NCBI GenBank assembly: GCA_030591795.1
Contig: JAUVAJ010000057.1
Span: 1-8,263 of the forward strand
Length of the DNA stretch: 8,263 nt
Direction of reading: 5' to 3'
DNA from: Desulfuromonadales bacterium
Lineage (GTDB): Bacteria; Desulfobacterota; Desulfuromonadia; Desulfuromonadales; UBA2294
In this document: positions 1-6,617 of the stretch, in pieces
Numbering within the stretch: position 1 is the stretch's first letter
Layout: the number at the start of each line of letters is the position of its first letter
Program-made: the position numbers and the translations under genes
Notes under the pieces: generated by a model
Databases searched by the model: none
Told to the model about the DNA's origin: nothing
What the model saw: the letters and a program-made list of their open reading frames with translations, nothing else

Positions 1-593
1 ATAAAAGTTACGCCTTCCTTTTCATTCAGATGTTGCATGATGTCGAGCAGGTCACGAGTGGTATGGGCATCGAGATTAGCGGTCGGTTCATCGGCCAGAA
101 TAAACTTCGGTTTCGGTGCCAACGCTCGGGCTACGGCTATGCGTTGTTGTTGTCCGCCGGAGAGCTTGCCCGGGACAATGTTCAGACGATCACCCAATCC
201 GACCTCTTCAAGCAGTTGCCGTGAGCGTTTTTCACATTCGGCATGGCTGCGCCCCTGCAGTTGCATGACAAACTCGACATTCTCTTTGGCGGTGAGGACC
301 GGCAGCAGGCTGAAATCCTGAAAGATGAAGCCGATGTTGTCGCGGCGAAAGACGATTAATTTTTTATCGGAGAGAGCTGTCATGTCGACCCCGTCGATCA
401 GCACCTGGCCGTGGTTCGGCCGGTCGATACCACCAACCATGTTCAATAGAGTGGTTTTGCCCGAGCCGGATGGACCCATGATAGCAACAAATTCACCCTG
501 ATCGATATGCAGGGTAACATCGTTGACCGCGGTTACCGGGAAATCGGTGTCCGGGTTGTAGATCTTGGTCAATTGTTTTAGTTTGATGGCCAT
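1..593 (-). CDS. ABC transporter ATP-binding protein, LolD/MacB type (3' end cut by window edge)
   Basis: This is the ATPase that should power the two FtsX-type permeases encoded just upstream. The first 197 residues are present, starting MAIKLKQLTKIYNP. Visible motifs are the Walker A loop GPSGSGKTT (about residues 40-48), the Q-loop FQDFSLLP (Q92), the ABC signature LSGGQQQR (144-151), Walker B FILADEP (164-170) and the D-loop TANLDA. The reading stops at GVTF, just before the expected H-loop histidine, so roughly 30-40 residues lie beyond the left edge if the length is typical of LolD (about 230). The start at 593 is supported by GAAAGG at 601-606 with a 7-base spacer. The TAG stop of the preceding permease ends one base before this ATG, so translation is probably coupled. 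The family powers lipoprotein release (LolD) or efflux (MacB). The LolA-like neighbour favours a Lol-like role, but the substrate is not shown. Confidence 0.95.
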   Translation of the reverse strand, partial: MAIKLKQLTKIYNPDTDFPVTAVNDVTLHIDQGEFVAIMGPSGSGKTTLLNMVGGIDRPNHGQVLIDGVDMTALSDKKLIVFRRDNIGFIFQDFSLLPVLTAKENVEFVMQLQGRSHAECEKRSRQLLEEVGLGDRLNIVPGKLSGGQQQRIAVARALAPKPKFILADEPTANLDAHTTRDLLDIMQHLNEKEGVTF

Positions 594-594
594 G

Positions 595-1812
595 CTAATG
601 CCTTTCAGCCAACGCTTCGCTCGGGCGTTTTTTGAGGATCTGTCGAGCCGGGTAGAGACCGGCCAGCAGGCTGGTCAACAGTACCATGCTGAAAAGTTTC
701 AGGTAGAATACCGTTGTCACACTCGGATAGAGGAGTGCGTCGACGCCGTAGGCACCGAGTCCTTCAGCAACCGCACCGAACGGCAGGCCGAACTGGTCAG
801 TGACTGCCAACATCAGACGGCCGGTAGCCAGGCCGAGCAGTCCTCCGACCCCGCCGAGCAGGACTGCTTCAGTGACGATCAACAGCAAAACCCGACCGCG
901 GGTCATGCCGATCGCCATTAGGACACCGAACTCACGCGTTCGCTCAAAAACCGACATCATCATGATATTGATAATGCCGAAGCCGAGTGCGGTAATAAAG
1001 ACACCGGCAACGATGGCGTTGGAAATTTCCATGCTGCCGGTCATCGCGGAAAGAAGCGGTTGGACTTCACCCCAGTTGCGTACAACACTTTGCTCGCCGA
1101 TCAGACCAGAAATTTTTTCCTGTAACGGCGCAAGTTGCCGGTCGTCGGCAATCCGGATCGCAATCTCATGCGCCTGATCAAGACCGGTGAACCGGGCCAG
1201 ATCGCCGCGGCGGACGAAGACGTTGGTGTCGTCGAAGCTGCTGGCCGGGGTATTGAACAGTCCGGTAACGCGAAACGCTGCACCGGCGACATCACCATCA
1301 ATGCTGGTGAAGGTTAAAACGACCTTGGAACCGAGGCGCAGGTTGAGTTTGTCCGCATTGCGCCGGCTGACCAGAATCGGGTTGCGGCCTTTATCCAGCA
1401 GCATGACGCCTGCTACGATACTCTCGGAAATGTCAGTCACCCGGATTTCATCGTCGGGTATGATGCCATTAATCCGTACGCCGCGGGTACTGGCTGCCGA
1501 GGCGAGCATGCCGTCGACCACCTGGCGTACCGTTGCTGCTTCGATGCCGTCCTGTTGTCTGATTCTTTCGGCAACGGTGTCGGCCTCCGGCAACCAGGCC
1601 GAAAGTTCTTCGTTGATCAGGAAGTCGCTGTTATGTATCTGCAGGTGAGAGGTCTGGTAGCGGATAGCATTTTCGACCATGTTGTCGGTCATCGCCTGAA
1701 CAAAACCGACCATAAGTATGGCGCCAAGCAGACCAAAAATCATCGCGGCAATCATGATGCCGCTACGCAGCTTGTTGCGCCAGACATTGCGCCAGGCCAG
1801 AGTCATCAGCAT
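595..1812 (-). CDS. FtsX/LolC-type ABC transporter permease (second of the pair)
   Basis: This 405-residue inner-membrane permease is of the LolC/LolE/MacB class. The layout is typical: a short cytoplasmic N-terminus (LAWRNVWRNKLRSG), a first membrane segment at about 18-38, a large periplasmic domain (about 40-262), and three C-terminal membrane segments near 266-288, 307-333 and 369-388. The cytoplasmic loop FERTREFGVLMAIGMTRGR (289-307) is the FtsX-family coupling loop that contacts the ATPase. The C-terminal LYPARQILKKRPSEALA is also a family hallmark. The ATG at 1812 is preceded by AAAGGG (1820-1825) at 7 bases and lies four bases after the TGA of the other permease. An internal ATG at 1806 (MTLAWRN) is possible but has poorer spacing. 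It probably forms a heterodimer with the neighbouring permease and uses the adjacent ATPase. The class is certain; the transported molecule is unknown. Confidence 0.93.
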   Translation of the reverse strand: MLMTLAWRNVWRNKLRSGIMIAAMIFGLLGAILMVGFVQAMTDNMVENAIRYQTSHLQIHNSDFLINEELSAWLPEADTVAERIRQQDGIEAATVRQVVDGMLASAASTRGVRINGIIPDDEIRVTDISESIVAGVMLLDKGRNPILVSRRNADKLNLRLGSKVVLTFTSIDGDVAGAAFRVTGLFNTPASSFDDTNVFVRRGDLARFTGLDQAHEIAIRIADDRQLAPLQEKISGLIGEQSVVRNWGEVQPLLSAMTGSMEISNAIVAGVFITALGFGIINIMMMSVFERTREFGVLMAIGMTRGRVLLLIVTEAVLLGGVGGLLGLATGRLMLAVTDQFGLPFGAVAEGLGAYGVDALLYPSVTTVFYLKLFSMVLLTSLLAGLYPARQILKKRPSEALAERH

Positions 1813-1816
1813 TCCA

Positions 1817-3046
1817 TCACCCTTTCATCGCTTCCATGATTCGTAACCGGCCGATGCGTAGCAACGGGTAGCCAGCGCACAGCACCAGCAGGCAGAGAAC
1901 GATGCCGATTTGTCCAAAAAAAAGCTCCGGTGCCAGGGAAAACGGGATGATCGGGGCGAAGCCCATCTCCTCCATGGTGAAGGCAATCTCACCACTTAGT
2001 GGAATCGGGTTGTAATAGAACCAGACCAGAATAGGTATGGTGACTACCAGGCCGAGGACAACGCCGGTCAGGGCGAGGAAAAACGATTCGAGCAATGAGA
2101 TGAACTGCAGCTTGCCGCGTGGCATGCCGGTCGCCAGCATAACGGCGAACTCACGTTGTCGTTCCAGGGTCATCATGACGATGGTGGCGAGCAGACCGAA
2201 GCCGACCACCCCGTAGAGAACCAGAATCATGAATTGGCCGCTGACCCGATCGAGGCTGATTTGTTGCGCCAGTTCCGGTGAGATGTCGGCCCAGTTACGA
2301 ACCTTGACCGTATCCCCCATAGTCCGACGGGCATCCAGTTCCAGTTGTGGAATACTGCGAACGTCTTCTCCATGCAGCACCCAGGCAGAAACCTGTTCAC
2401 CGGTTACGTAGAGTTCCTGAGCTGTTTTCAGCGGTAGATAGACAATGCGCGCATCGATTTGTTTGTTCGGAAAATTTACGATGCCGACAACGGTGAACAG
2501 GCCGGCGGCGGTGGTGCCGTGATAGCCTTGTCCGTATAGGGCGATTTCGTCTCCTGTCTGTAGTTTGAAATAGGTTGCCAACCCGCTACCGACTAACACT
2601 GATGGTTCGTCTGCACTGGTGAAGTAACGTCCCCTGTCAATTCGGTTTGCCAGTCCGGAGTAACCGTCCTCACGTTGTGGGTCGACCCCCATAACCATAA
2701 CTCCCTTGGAGCGGTCACCGACTGCCCCGAGGGCAAAGGATTCTATTCTCGGGACTATTTCGGTTACACCCGGAATCGCTTCAATCCGCGCTAAGAAGTT
2801 ATTGTCGGCCGGCAGGAGCTTGTCGATAGACTGGTTTTCGGAAAAGCCTGGATGTTGCAGTTGCAGGTAACCGGAGTAGAACCGGGTGGCGTTATCAAGG
2901 TTATGGGCGTAGGAGCCTTCTTGCATCGATCGGGTGAACAACGCCAGCAGCATCGCTATAGCCAAAGCGCTCGCGGTCAACAGGGTGCGACGTTTCTGCC
3001 GCCAGATGTTGCGCCAGGCGAGCCTGACCATGAACGTCGGTGTCAT
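1817..3046 (-). CDS. FtsX/LolC-type ABC transporter permease (first of the pair)
   Basis: This 409-residue permease has the same architecture as its downstream partner but is clearly diverged, as expected for a LolC/LolE-like heterodimer. It has a cytoplasmic start (VRLAWRNIWRQKRRT), a first membrane segment at about 20-37, a periplasmic domain to about 268, then membrane segments near 271-293, 315-343 and 376-396. The coupling loop ERQREFAVMLATGMPRGKL lies at 295-313. The end RIGRLRIMEAMKG is a divergent form of the family's tail. The ATG at 3046 overlaps the TGA of the LolA-like gene by four bases (ATGA), and AAGGAG at 3055-3060 sits 8 bases upstream, so start and coupling are well supported. 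Both permeases have four predicted membrane segments, not the eight of a fused transporter. It acts in the inner membrane with the adjacent ATPase, probably to release or lift a lipid-like cargo toward the LolA-like carrier (inferred). Confidence 0.93.
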   Translation of the reverse strand: MTPTFMVRLAWRNIWRQKRRTLLTASALAIAMLLALFTRSMQEGSYAHNLDNATRFYSGYLQLQHPGFSENQSIDKLLPADNNFLARIEAIPGVTEIVPRIESFALGAVGDRSKGVMVMGVDPQREDGYSGLANRIDRGRYFTSADEPSVLVGSGLATYFKLQTGDEIALYGQGYHGTTAAGLFTVVGIVNFPNKQIDARIVYLPLKTAQELYVTGEQVSAWVLHGEDVRSIPQLELDARRTMGDTVKVRNWADISPELAQQISLDRVSGQFMILVLYGVVGFGLLATIVMMTLERQREFAVMLATGMPRGKLQFISLLESFFLALTGVVLGLVVTIPILVWFYYNPIPLSGEIAFTMEEMGFAPIIPFSLAPELFFGQIGIVLCLLVLCAGYPLLRIGRLRIMEAMKG

Positions 3047-3795
3047 TCACGCAACTCCTTCATGTTGCTCTGCGAGAAGAAGCTGGTCGGGATATCAAAA
3101 TCAAATTCAGCATTATGGTAGAGGAGTACAGTTTTTTGTTCCGGATTATCGGCCGGTTGCATCTCCATGCGGGTCGGTATAGAGCGTCCGCCGATCTGCT
3201 TGACATCGGTTGTGCTCATGGTGTTGATCAGCTCGTTAAATTCGTCGAAATAGGCGACCTTGCGCATGTGGTACTTGTCCTGGCTGATCCAGAGCAGCTG
3301 TTTACCCCAGACGACCGGGGCATTCTCCTTCGGTATCGACTCAATCACCCAGCATTCAGTAGAATCGAAGGTCTCTTCGCGCAACAATTTGTGCGTGTAG
3401 TCGACAACAATCGAGGATTGATTGATCAGATCATCGTTGGTGAAATCAGAGCCCATCCAGGACTGACCGAGCATTGATGGGGCAATCTTGATTACCCGCT
3501 CGATACTCGGCACCCAGTTCCACATCTCCTTGTTGCGCTTCAGCGAGCTGCTCCCCTTGTCGCGGGCCGGCGCCGTAACCAGAACCAGTGAGTAGTCGGC
3601 CCCTTTGCTCCAGCCTTTCATGCTCATCGTCCGCGTCCAGTCGGGGCGGATGATCTGCATGGTGGTTTCGGTATAACTCGATTCACCACGCATCTGCAGA
3701 TCGGCTTTACGGATGATTTCACTGGCGGTTTCAGCCAGCGCTGAGGTGCAGGATAAAAATATGAGCAGGAGTGTTGCCAAAACAGTTGTTTTCAT
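3043..3795 (-). CDS. LolA-like outer membrane lipoprotein-sorting protein, secreted
   Basis: This is a 250-residue exported protein of the LolA-like family often named outer membrane lipoprotein-sorting protein. It is longer than true LolA (about 200). A signal peptide is visible: MKTTVLATLLLIFLSCTSALA, with an A-L-A site before ETAS. The FLSC within it is a poor lipobox (phenylalanine at -3), so a soluble periplasmic protein is more likely than a lipoprotein. The region MWNWVPSIERVIKIAP (91-106) followed by MGSDFTNDDL (115-124) is typical of this subfamily. The rest looks like an antiparallel beta protein ending in FDIPTSFFSQSNMKELRE. GGGAG at 3801-3805 lies 5 bases before the ATG. It is followed with a 4-base overlap by two FtsX permeases and an ATPase, so it is probably the periplasmic carrier of that system. 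Whether it carries a lipoprotein, a lipid or another hydrophobic molecule cannot be read from the sequence. Confidence 0.9.
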   Translation of the reverse strand: MKTTVLATLLLIFLSCTSALAETASEIIRKADLQMRGESSYTETTMQIIRPDWTRTMSMKGWSKGADYSLVLVTAPARDKGSSSLKRNKEMWNWVPSIERVIKIAPSMLGQSWMGSDFTNDDLINQSSIVVDYTHKLLREETFDSTECWVIESIPKENAPVVWGKQLLWISQDKYHMRKVAYFDEFNELINTMSTTDVKQIGGRSIPTRMEMQPADNPEQKTVLLYHNAEFDFDIPTSFFSQSNMKELRE

Positions 3796-3829
3796 ACTGA
3801 CTCCCTGGCAGGCAGATATTCTAGATTGA

Positions 3830-4717
3830 TTATAATCCTTCAGCCATCAGTTGCTTGAGCAACTCGCTCTGTTTGTCAGTCAGCGTGGCAGGAACCTCAG
3901 TTTCGATTACCGCATAGAGGTCACCTTTGTTTTTACCTTGAACGCCGAACCCTTTCAGACGAATCTTACTGCCATCTTTAGTGCCGGCCTTAACCTTAAC
4001 CCGCTTGACACCGTCGAGGGTCGGGACATCGATTGAGGTTCCTAGACAGAGACCACTGTATAGAGTTTTTACTGCTACCAGCAGATCGTTCCCTTCGCGC
4101 CAGAAGGTCTGGTCGGAGTCTACCTGGATTTCAAGAAACAGGTCGCCAGGTGGTCCGCCGTTCGACGAAAGGCCGCCTTTCTCAGCAACACGCAGGCGCT
4201 GGCCGGTTTCGGTTCCGGCCGGGATGCGGACGTTCATCTCTTCATCGCCACGCTCGGTGCGAAAGCTGACCCGGCGCTCGCCACCGGTAACGGCTATCCG
4301 GAATGGAACGCGGACATTTAGGTTGTAGTCAGCGCCAGGTCTCGGTCGTGACTGGCCGCCGAATGGATGTTGCCCACGCTGACCACCGCCGCCGAACAGT
4401 TGGCTGAGAATATCTTCGCCGCCACTGAAACCGAATTCGCGGAAAATGTCGTTGACATTGGCCCCGCGAAAGATGTCCTCCTGACTGAAGCGCTGATGAA
4501 AGGCCGCGTCGCCGTAGGAGTCGTATTGCAGTTTTTTCTCCGGATCGGACAGCACGGTGTAGGCTTCGGTAATTACCTTGAACTGATCTTCAGCCTTTTT
4601 GTCGCCGGGGTTTTTATCGGGATGATATTTAATCGCCAGCTTGCGGTAGGCTTTTTTTATGGCGGCTGCGTCGGCGTTTTTATCGAGACCGAGTGATGAA
4701 TAGTAATCTTTGCTCAT
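3830..4717 (-). CDS. DnaJ/CbpA-type co-chaperone without zinc finger (class B J-protein)
   Basis: This Hsp40 co-chaperone would stimulate DnaK ATPase and deliver clients. With the start chosen here it has 295 residues. The J-domain occupies about 4-69 (YYSSLGLDKNADAAAIKKAYRKL...) with the essential HPD at 32-34. A Gly/Phe-rich linker follows (about 94-122, including FGGGGQRGQHPFGG). Two beta-sandwich client-binding domains lie at about 130-205 and 206-275 (NVRIPAGTETGQRLR; VKAGTKDGSKIRLKGFGV). There are no CxxCxGxG repeats, so it is the CbpA/DnaJB class and not DnaJ proper. I chose the ATG at 4717, giving MSKDYY, because AGGAG (4723-4727) is 5 bases upstream. The longer reading from 4765 would begin inside the spacer of a strong promoter. 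The end lies 34 bases before the LolA-like gene, so co-transcription is likely. No CbpM-like partner gene adjoins it. Confidence 0.93.
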   Translation of the reverse strand: MSKDYYSSLGLDKNADAAAIKKAYRKLAIKYHPDKNPGDKKAEDQFKVITEAYTVLSDPEKKLQYDSYGDAAFHQRFSQEDIFRGANVNDIFREFGFSGGEDILSQLFGGGGQRGQHPFGGQSRPRPGADYNLNVRVPFRIAVTGGERRVSFRTERGDEEMNVRIPAGTETGQRLRVAEKGGLSSNGGPPGDLFLEIQVDSDQTFWREGNDLLVAVKTLYSGLCLGTSIDVPTLDGVKRVKVKAGTKDGSKIRLKGFGVQGKNKGDLYAVIETEVPATLTDKQSELLKQLMAEGL

Positions 4718-4722
4718 AGATA

Positions 4723-4727
4723 CTCCT
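4723..4727 (-). promoter_or_regulatory. Ribosome binding site deciding the DnaJ-type start
   Basis: On the minus strand AGGAG lies 5 bases before the ATG at 4717. No comparable site precedes the in-frame ATG at 4765, which is upstream of the likely transcription start, so the 295-residue form is preferred over the 311-residue one. Confidence 0.85.
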
Positions 4728-4749
4728 GATATAGTAAATTTTGTTTTCA

Positions 4750-4778
4750 ATAATAGAAAGGGCAAAGGAGTACGTCAA
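4750..4778 (-). promoter_or_regulatory. Sigma70-type promoter of the DnaJ-type gene and probably the export operon
   Basis: Read on the minus strand, TTGACG (-35, 4778-4773) is separated by exactly 17 bases from TATTAT (-10, 4755-4750). Transcription would begin near 4743 and leave a leader of about 26 bases containing the AGGAG site. The boxes match the vegetative consensus, not a heat-shock sigma32 promoter, and I see no CIRCE-like inverted repeat. Confidence 0.82.
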
Positions 4779-4814
4779 CCCCAGACCGAATAAAATTGTA
4801 GTAAATTCGATTTC

Positions 4815-4843
4815 TTGACCGGCTTAAGCGGCTGAGCTAATAT
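4815..4843 (+). promoter_or_regulatory. Sigma70-type promoter of the protoporphyrinogen oxidase gene
   Basis: TTGACC (-35, 4815-4820), a 17-base spacer and TATAAT-like TAATAT (-10, 4838-4843) form a near-consensus promoter. Transcription should start near 4850, leaving a leader of about 65 bases. Its -35 box lies 36 bases from that of the opposing DnaJ-gene promoter, so a regulator bound between them could affect both. Confidence 0.85.
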
Positions 4844-4857
4844 GCTGGATTGAGTTT

Positions 4858-4879
4858 GCGAGAGCTCGGCACCTCTCGT
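4858..4879 (+). promoter_or_regulatory. Small hairpin in the leader of the haem gene
   Basis: GCGAGAG (4858-4864) can pair with CTCTCGT (4873-4879) across an 8-base loop (7 bp, one G-U). It lies at the beginning of the predicted mRNA leader. No U-run follows, so it is not a terminator. It may only stabilise the 5' end. An alternative overlapping palindrome CGAGAGCTCG (4859-4868) weakens the case for one fixed fold. Confidence 0.4.
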
Positions 4880-4914
4880 ACGTAACAGAAAGTGTCGGAG
4901 AAACGGGAAAAGGT

Positions 4915-6336
4915 ATGACAAGAATTGCGATCGTCGGTGGCGGCATTTCTGGCTTGGCGACGGCTTATGCAATTGAACACGTAGCGGCAGCGCGCGGTCT
5001 GGCGGTTGAAACTATTGTTCTGGAGAAAAATCGGCGGCCCGGCGGCAAGGTGCAGAGCATTAGCGAAGAGGGTTACCTCTGTGAGCGGGGGCCAAACGGT
5101 TTTCTCGATAACAAGCCGATGACCCTCGAGTTGTGTGATCGACTCGGGATTCGCGATCAATTGGCGCGTTCTGACGACAACGCCCGCAAACGCTTCATCT
5201 ATTCCGAGGCTGAATTACATTGTCTGCCGGAGAATGGACCGTCTTTTCTTCGTTCAAACCTGTTGTCATGGAGCGGAAAGTTTCGCTTGGCCAAGGAATT
5301 TTTTATTTCGAAGCGTGAGAATGATAGTGATGAGACTCTGGCAGAATTCGGTCGACGTCGGCTCGGACCAGAGGCGCTCGACAAACTGATCGCGCCGATG
5401 GTTGGTGGGATTTTCGCCGGTGACCCGGAGACCATGAGCCTGAAGAGTTGTTTTCCACGTATTTATGAGTTGGAGCAGACCTACGGTGGTTTGTTGCGCG
5501 CCATGCTCATGTTGGCCAAACAGAAACGGGCAGAGATCAAGGCCGGCAAGCAGGTTGCCAGTGCCGCTGGCCCCGGTGGTGTACTGACCTCATTTGTTGG
5601 CGGTATTCAGGAGTTGACCGATGCCACATCGGCGGCTATCAAAGGCGAAGTGCGGGTTGATGCAACGGTTGCCACAATTACGAAAAAAAGTGACGGTTTC
5701 GAACTTACCTTCGAGGATGGCGAGAAACTTGACGCCGAGATCGTGGTGACGGCGGTGCCGTCTTATGCTCTAGCCGACATGGTAGAGGAAATGACTATTG
5801 TCATGGCGGATGTGCTAAGAGCCATTCCGTACGCGCCGATGAATATCGTCTGCTTCGGTTACGAGCGGGAAAAGATAGAACACGATCTGAACGGTTTCGG
5901 TTATCTGATTCCGCGTCAGGAAGGGTGTAGTATCCTCGGTAGTCTCTGGGATTCAAGCATCTTCCCCGAGCGGGCGCCGGAGGGTCACGTTCTGCTCCGC
6001 TCGATGATGGGCGGGGCGACCAATCCAGCCGCCATCGATTTGAGTGACCGGCATGTGCAGGATTACGTTATGGCTGATTTGCGTGACATTATGGGTATCG
6101 ACCAAGCACCTGATTTTGTCCGTATTTTCCGGCATAATCATGCCATTCCACAATACACGCGTGGCCACGGACAGCGGTTACTGGCTGTCGAAGAGGGGGC
6201 GCGCAAAATACCTGGTCTGTTTGTGACCGGTAATGCTTTCTTCGGTATCGGTTTGAATGATTGTGTTAATGCTTCGAATTCTACGGCTGAGCATGTGATT
6301 GGTTATCTTGAGAGGCATGGCGGGGTGGATGGCTGA
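4915..6336 (+). CDS. hemY: Protoporphyrinogen oxidase, HemY type (FAD-dependent)
   Basis: This 473-residue FAD enzyme removes six electrons from protoporphyrinogen IX (or coproporphyrinogen III in some relatives) late in haem synthesis. The N-terminal Rossmann motif GGGISG is at 8-13, with the ribose-binding glutamate in VLEK (E37). Next come RPGGKVQS and ERGPNGFLDN (57-66). The family segment APMVGGIFAGDPETMSLKSCFP spans about 160-181. The C-terminal FAD-contact region GLFVTGNAFFGIGLNDC is at 434-450. PQYTRGHGQR (412-421) matches the conserved Y..GH segment. Length is normal for the family, with no frameshift. The ATG at 4915 places the FAD motif correctly, although the ribosome site is imperfect: GGAG lies 14 bases upstream and the purine-rich GGGAAAAGG directly before the ATG. 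The gene has its own promoter and terminator and is not next to other haem genes here. The choice between proto- and coproporphyrinogen as substrate is inferred from the likely proteobacterial host. Confidence 0.93.
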   Translation: MTRIAIVGGGISGLATAYAIEHVAAARGLAVETIVLEKNRRPGGKVQSISEEGYLCERGPNGFLDNKPMTLELCDRLGIRDQLARSDDNARKRFIYSEAELHCLPENGPSFLRSNLLSWSGKFRLAKEFFISKRENDSDETLAEFGRRRLGPEALDKLIAPMVGGIFAGDPETMSLKSCFPRIYELEQTYGGLLRAMLMLAKQKRAEIKAGKQVASAAGPGGVLTSFVGGIQELTDATSAAIKGEVRVDATVATITKKSDGFELTFEDGEKLDAEIVVTAVPSYALADMVEEMTIVMADVLRAIPYAPMNIVCFGYEREKIEHDLNGFGYLIPRQEGCSILGSLWDSSIFPERAPEGHVLLRSMMGGATNPAAIDLSDRHVQDYVMADLRDIMGIDQAPDFVRIFRHNHAIPQYTRGHGQRLLAVEEGARKIPGLFVTGNAFFGIGLNDCVNASNSTAEHVIGYLERHGGVDG

Positions 6337-6349
6337 GTTTGAAATTGCT

Positions 6350-6379
6350 AAGGCCGGATCGTTTGATCCGGCCTTTTTT
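6350..6379 (+). terminator. Rho-independent terminator of the haem gene
   Basis: AAGGCCGGATC (6350-6360) pairs perfectly with GATCCGGCCTT (6365-6375) over a GTTT loop, an 11-bp stem whose end runs into six T residues (6374-6379). It begins 13 bases after the stop codon. The stem starts with AA, so it could act weakly on the other strand as well. Confidence 0.95.
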
Positions 6380-6452
6380 ATGCTCATTTTCACTGGTAAA
6401 GTGTTTTCTCCTTAAAGAGAACGAGACCGGCGGGACGCGCCTCGACAAGCGC

Positions 6453-6486
6453 CTTACTTTTTGTCTAAGCGCCAACAAAAGGTAAG
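6453..6486. repeat. Hairpin repeat CTTAC...GTAAG downstream of the haem gene
   Basis: CTTACTTTTTGT (6453-6464) and ACAAAAGGTAAG (6475-6486) are inverted copies with a single mismatched pair, separated by a 10-base spacer. The GC-rich lead-in (CCGGCGGGACGCGCC, 6427-6441) and the A-rich tail resemble dispersed proteobacterial intergenic elements built round a CTTACTTT/AAAGTAAG palindrome. That family resemblance is from memory and was not searched. Confidence 0.6.
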
Positions 6487-6500
6487 CAAAAAATGGCTCT

Positions 6501-6531
6501 CACCTTGCGGTGGGCATCTCCATTTTTGGAG
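6501..6531. repeat. Two small adjacent hairpins
   Basis: CACC-ttgc-GGTG (6501-6512) is immediately followed by CTCCA-tttt-TGGAG (6518-6522 with 6527-6531). Both are short perfect stems. They probably belong to the same intergenic element as the hairpin at 6453-6486. No T-run follows, so a terminator call is not supported. Confidence 0.4.
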
Positions 6532-6561
6532 TAGGGCAGGTTTTAATACATGTCGCTAAAT

Positions 6562-6593
6562 TGATTCGGGCCCGTTCCAATAGGGCCCTATCA
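6562..6593. repeat. GGGCCC-containing hairpin
   Basis: TGAT..GGGCCC and GGGCCC.ATCA flank a 9-base loop, giving a GC-rich 6-bp core extended by four outer pairs with a small asymmetric bulge. Another palindrome, TCAGCTGA, overlaps its right end (6591-6598). Its role is unknown. Confidence 0.45.
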
Positions 6594-6617
6594 GCTGATG
6601 GTAACAGTAGTGAAAAG

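Noticed and set aside
595..1839. Several plus-strand readings of 60-153 codons across the permease genes
   Set aside because: They are antisense to well-supported permeases, lack ribosome sites and recognisable domains, and show arginine/serine-rich composition typical of shadow frames.
3043..3795. Lipoprotein call for the LolA-like protein, based on FLSC in the signal region
   Set aside because: Phenylalanine at -3 and leucine at -2 are poor for a lipobox, and a good signal peptidase I site (A-L-A before ETAS) follows five residues later.
4367..4696. A 109-codon plus-strand reading antisense to the DnaJ-type gene
   Set aside because: It mirrors the J-domain and Gly/Phe region on the opposite strand. 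The hydrophobic look comes from complementing Lys/Glu-rich codons, not from a real membrane protein.
4718..4765. A 16-residue N-terminal extension of the DnaJ-type protein starting at 4765
   Set aside because: That ATG lies in the spacer of the predicted promoter and has no suitable ribosome site. The J-domain begins directly after the ATG at 4717, which has AGGAG at 5 bases.
6453..6486. CTTAC...GTAAG hairpin as a second terminator of the haem gene
   Set aside because: A strong terminator already stands at 6350-6379. The hairpin stem is A/T-rich with a 10-base loop, and an A-run, not a T-run, follows on the plus strand.
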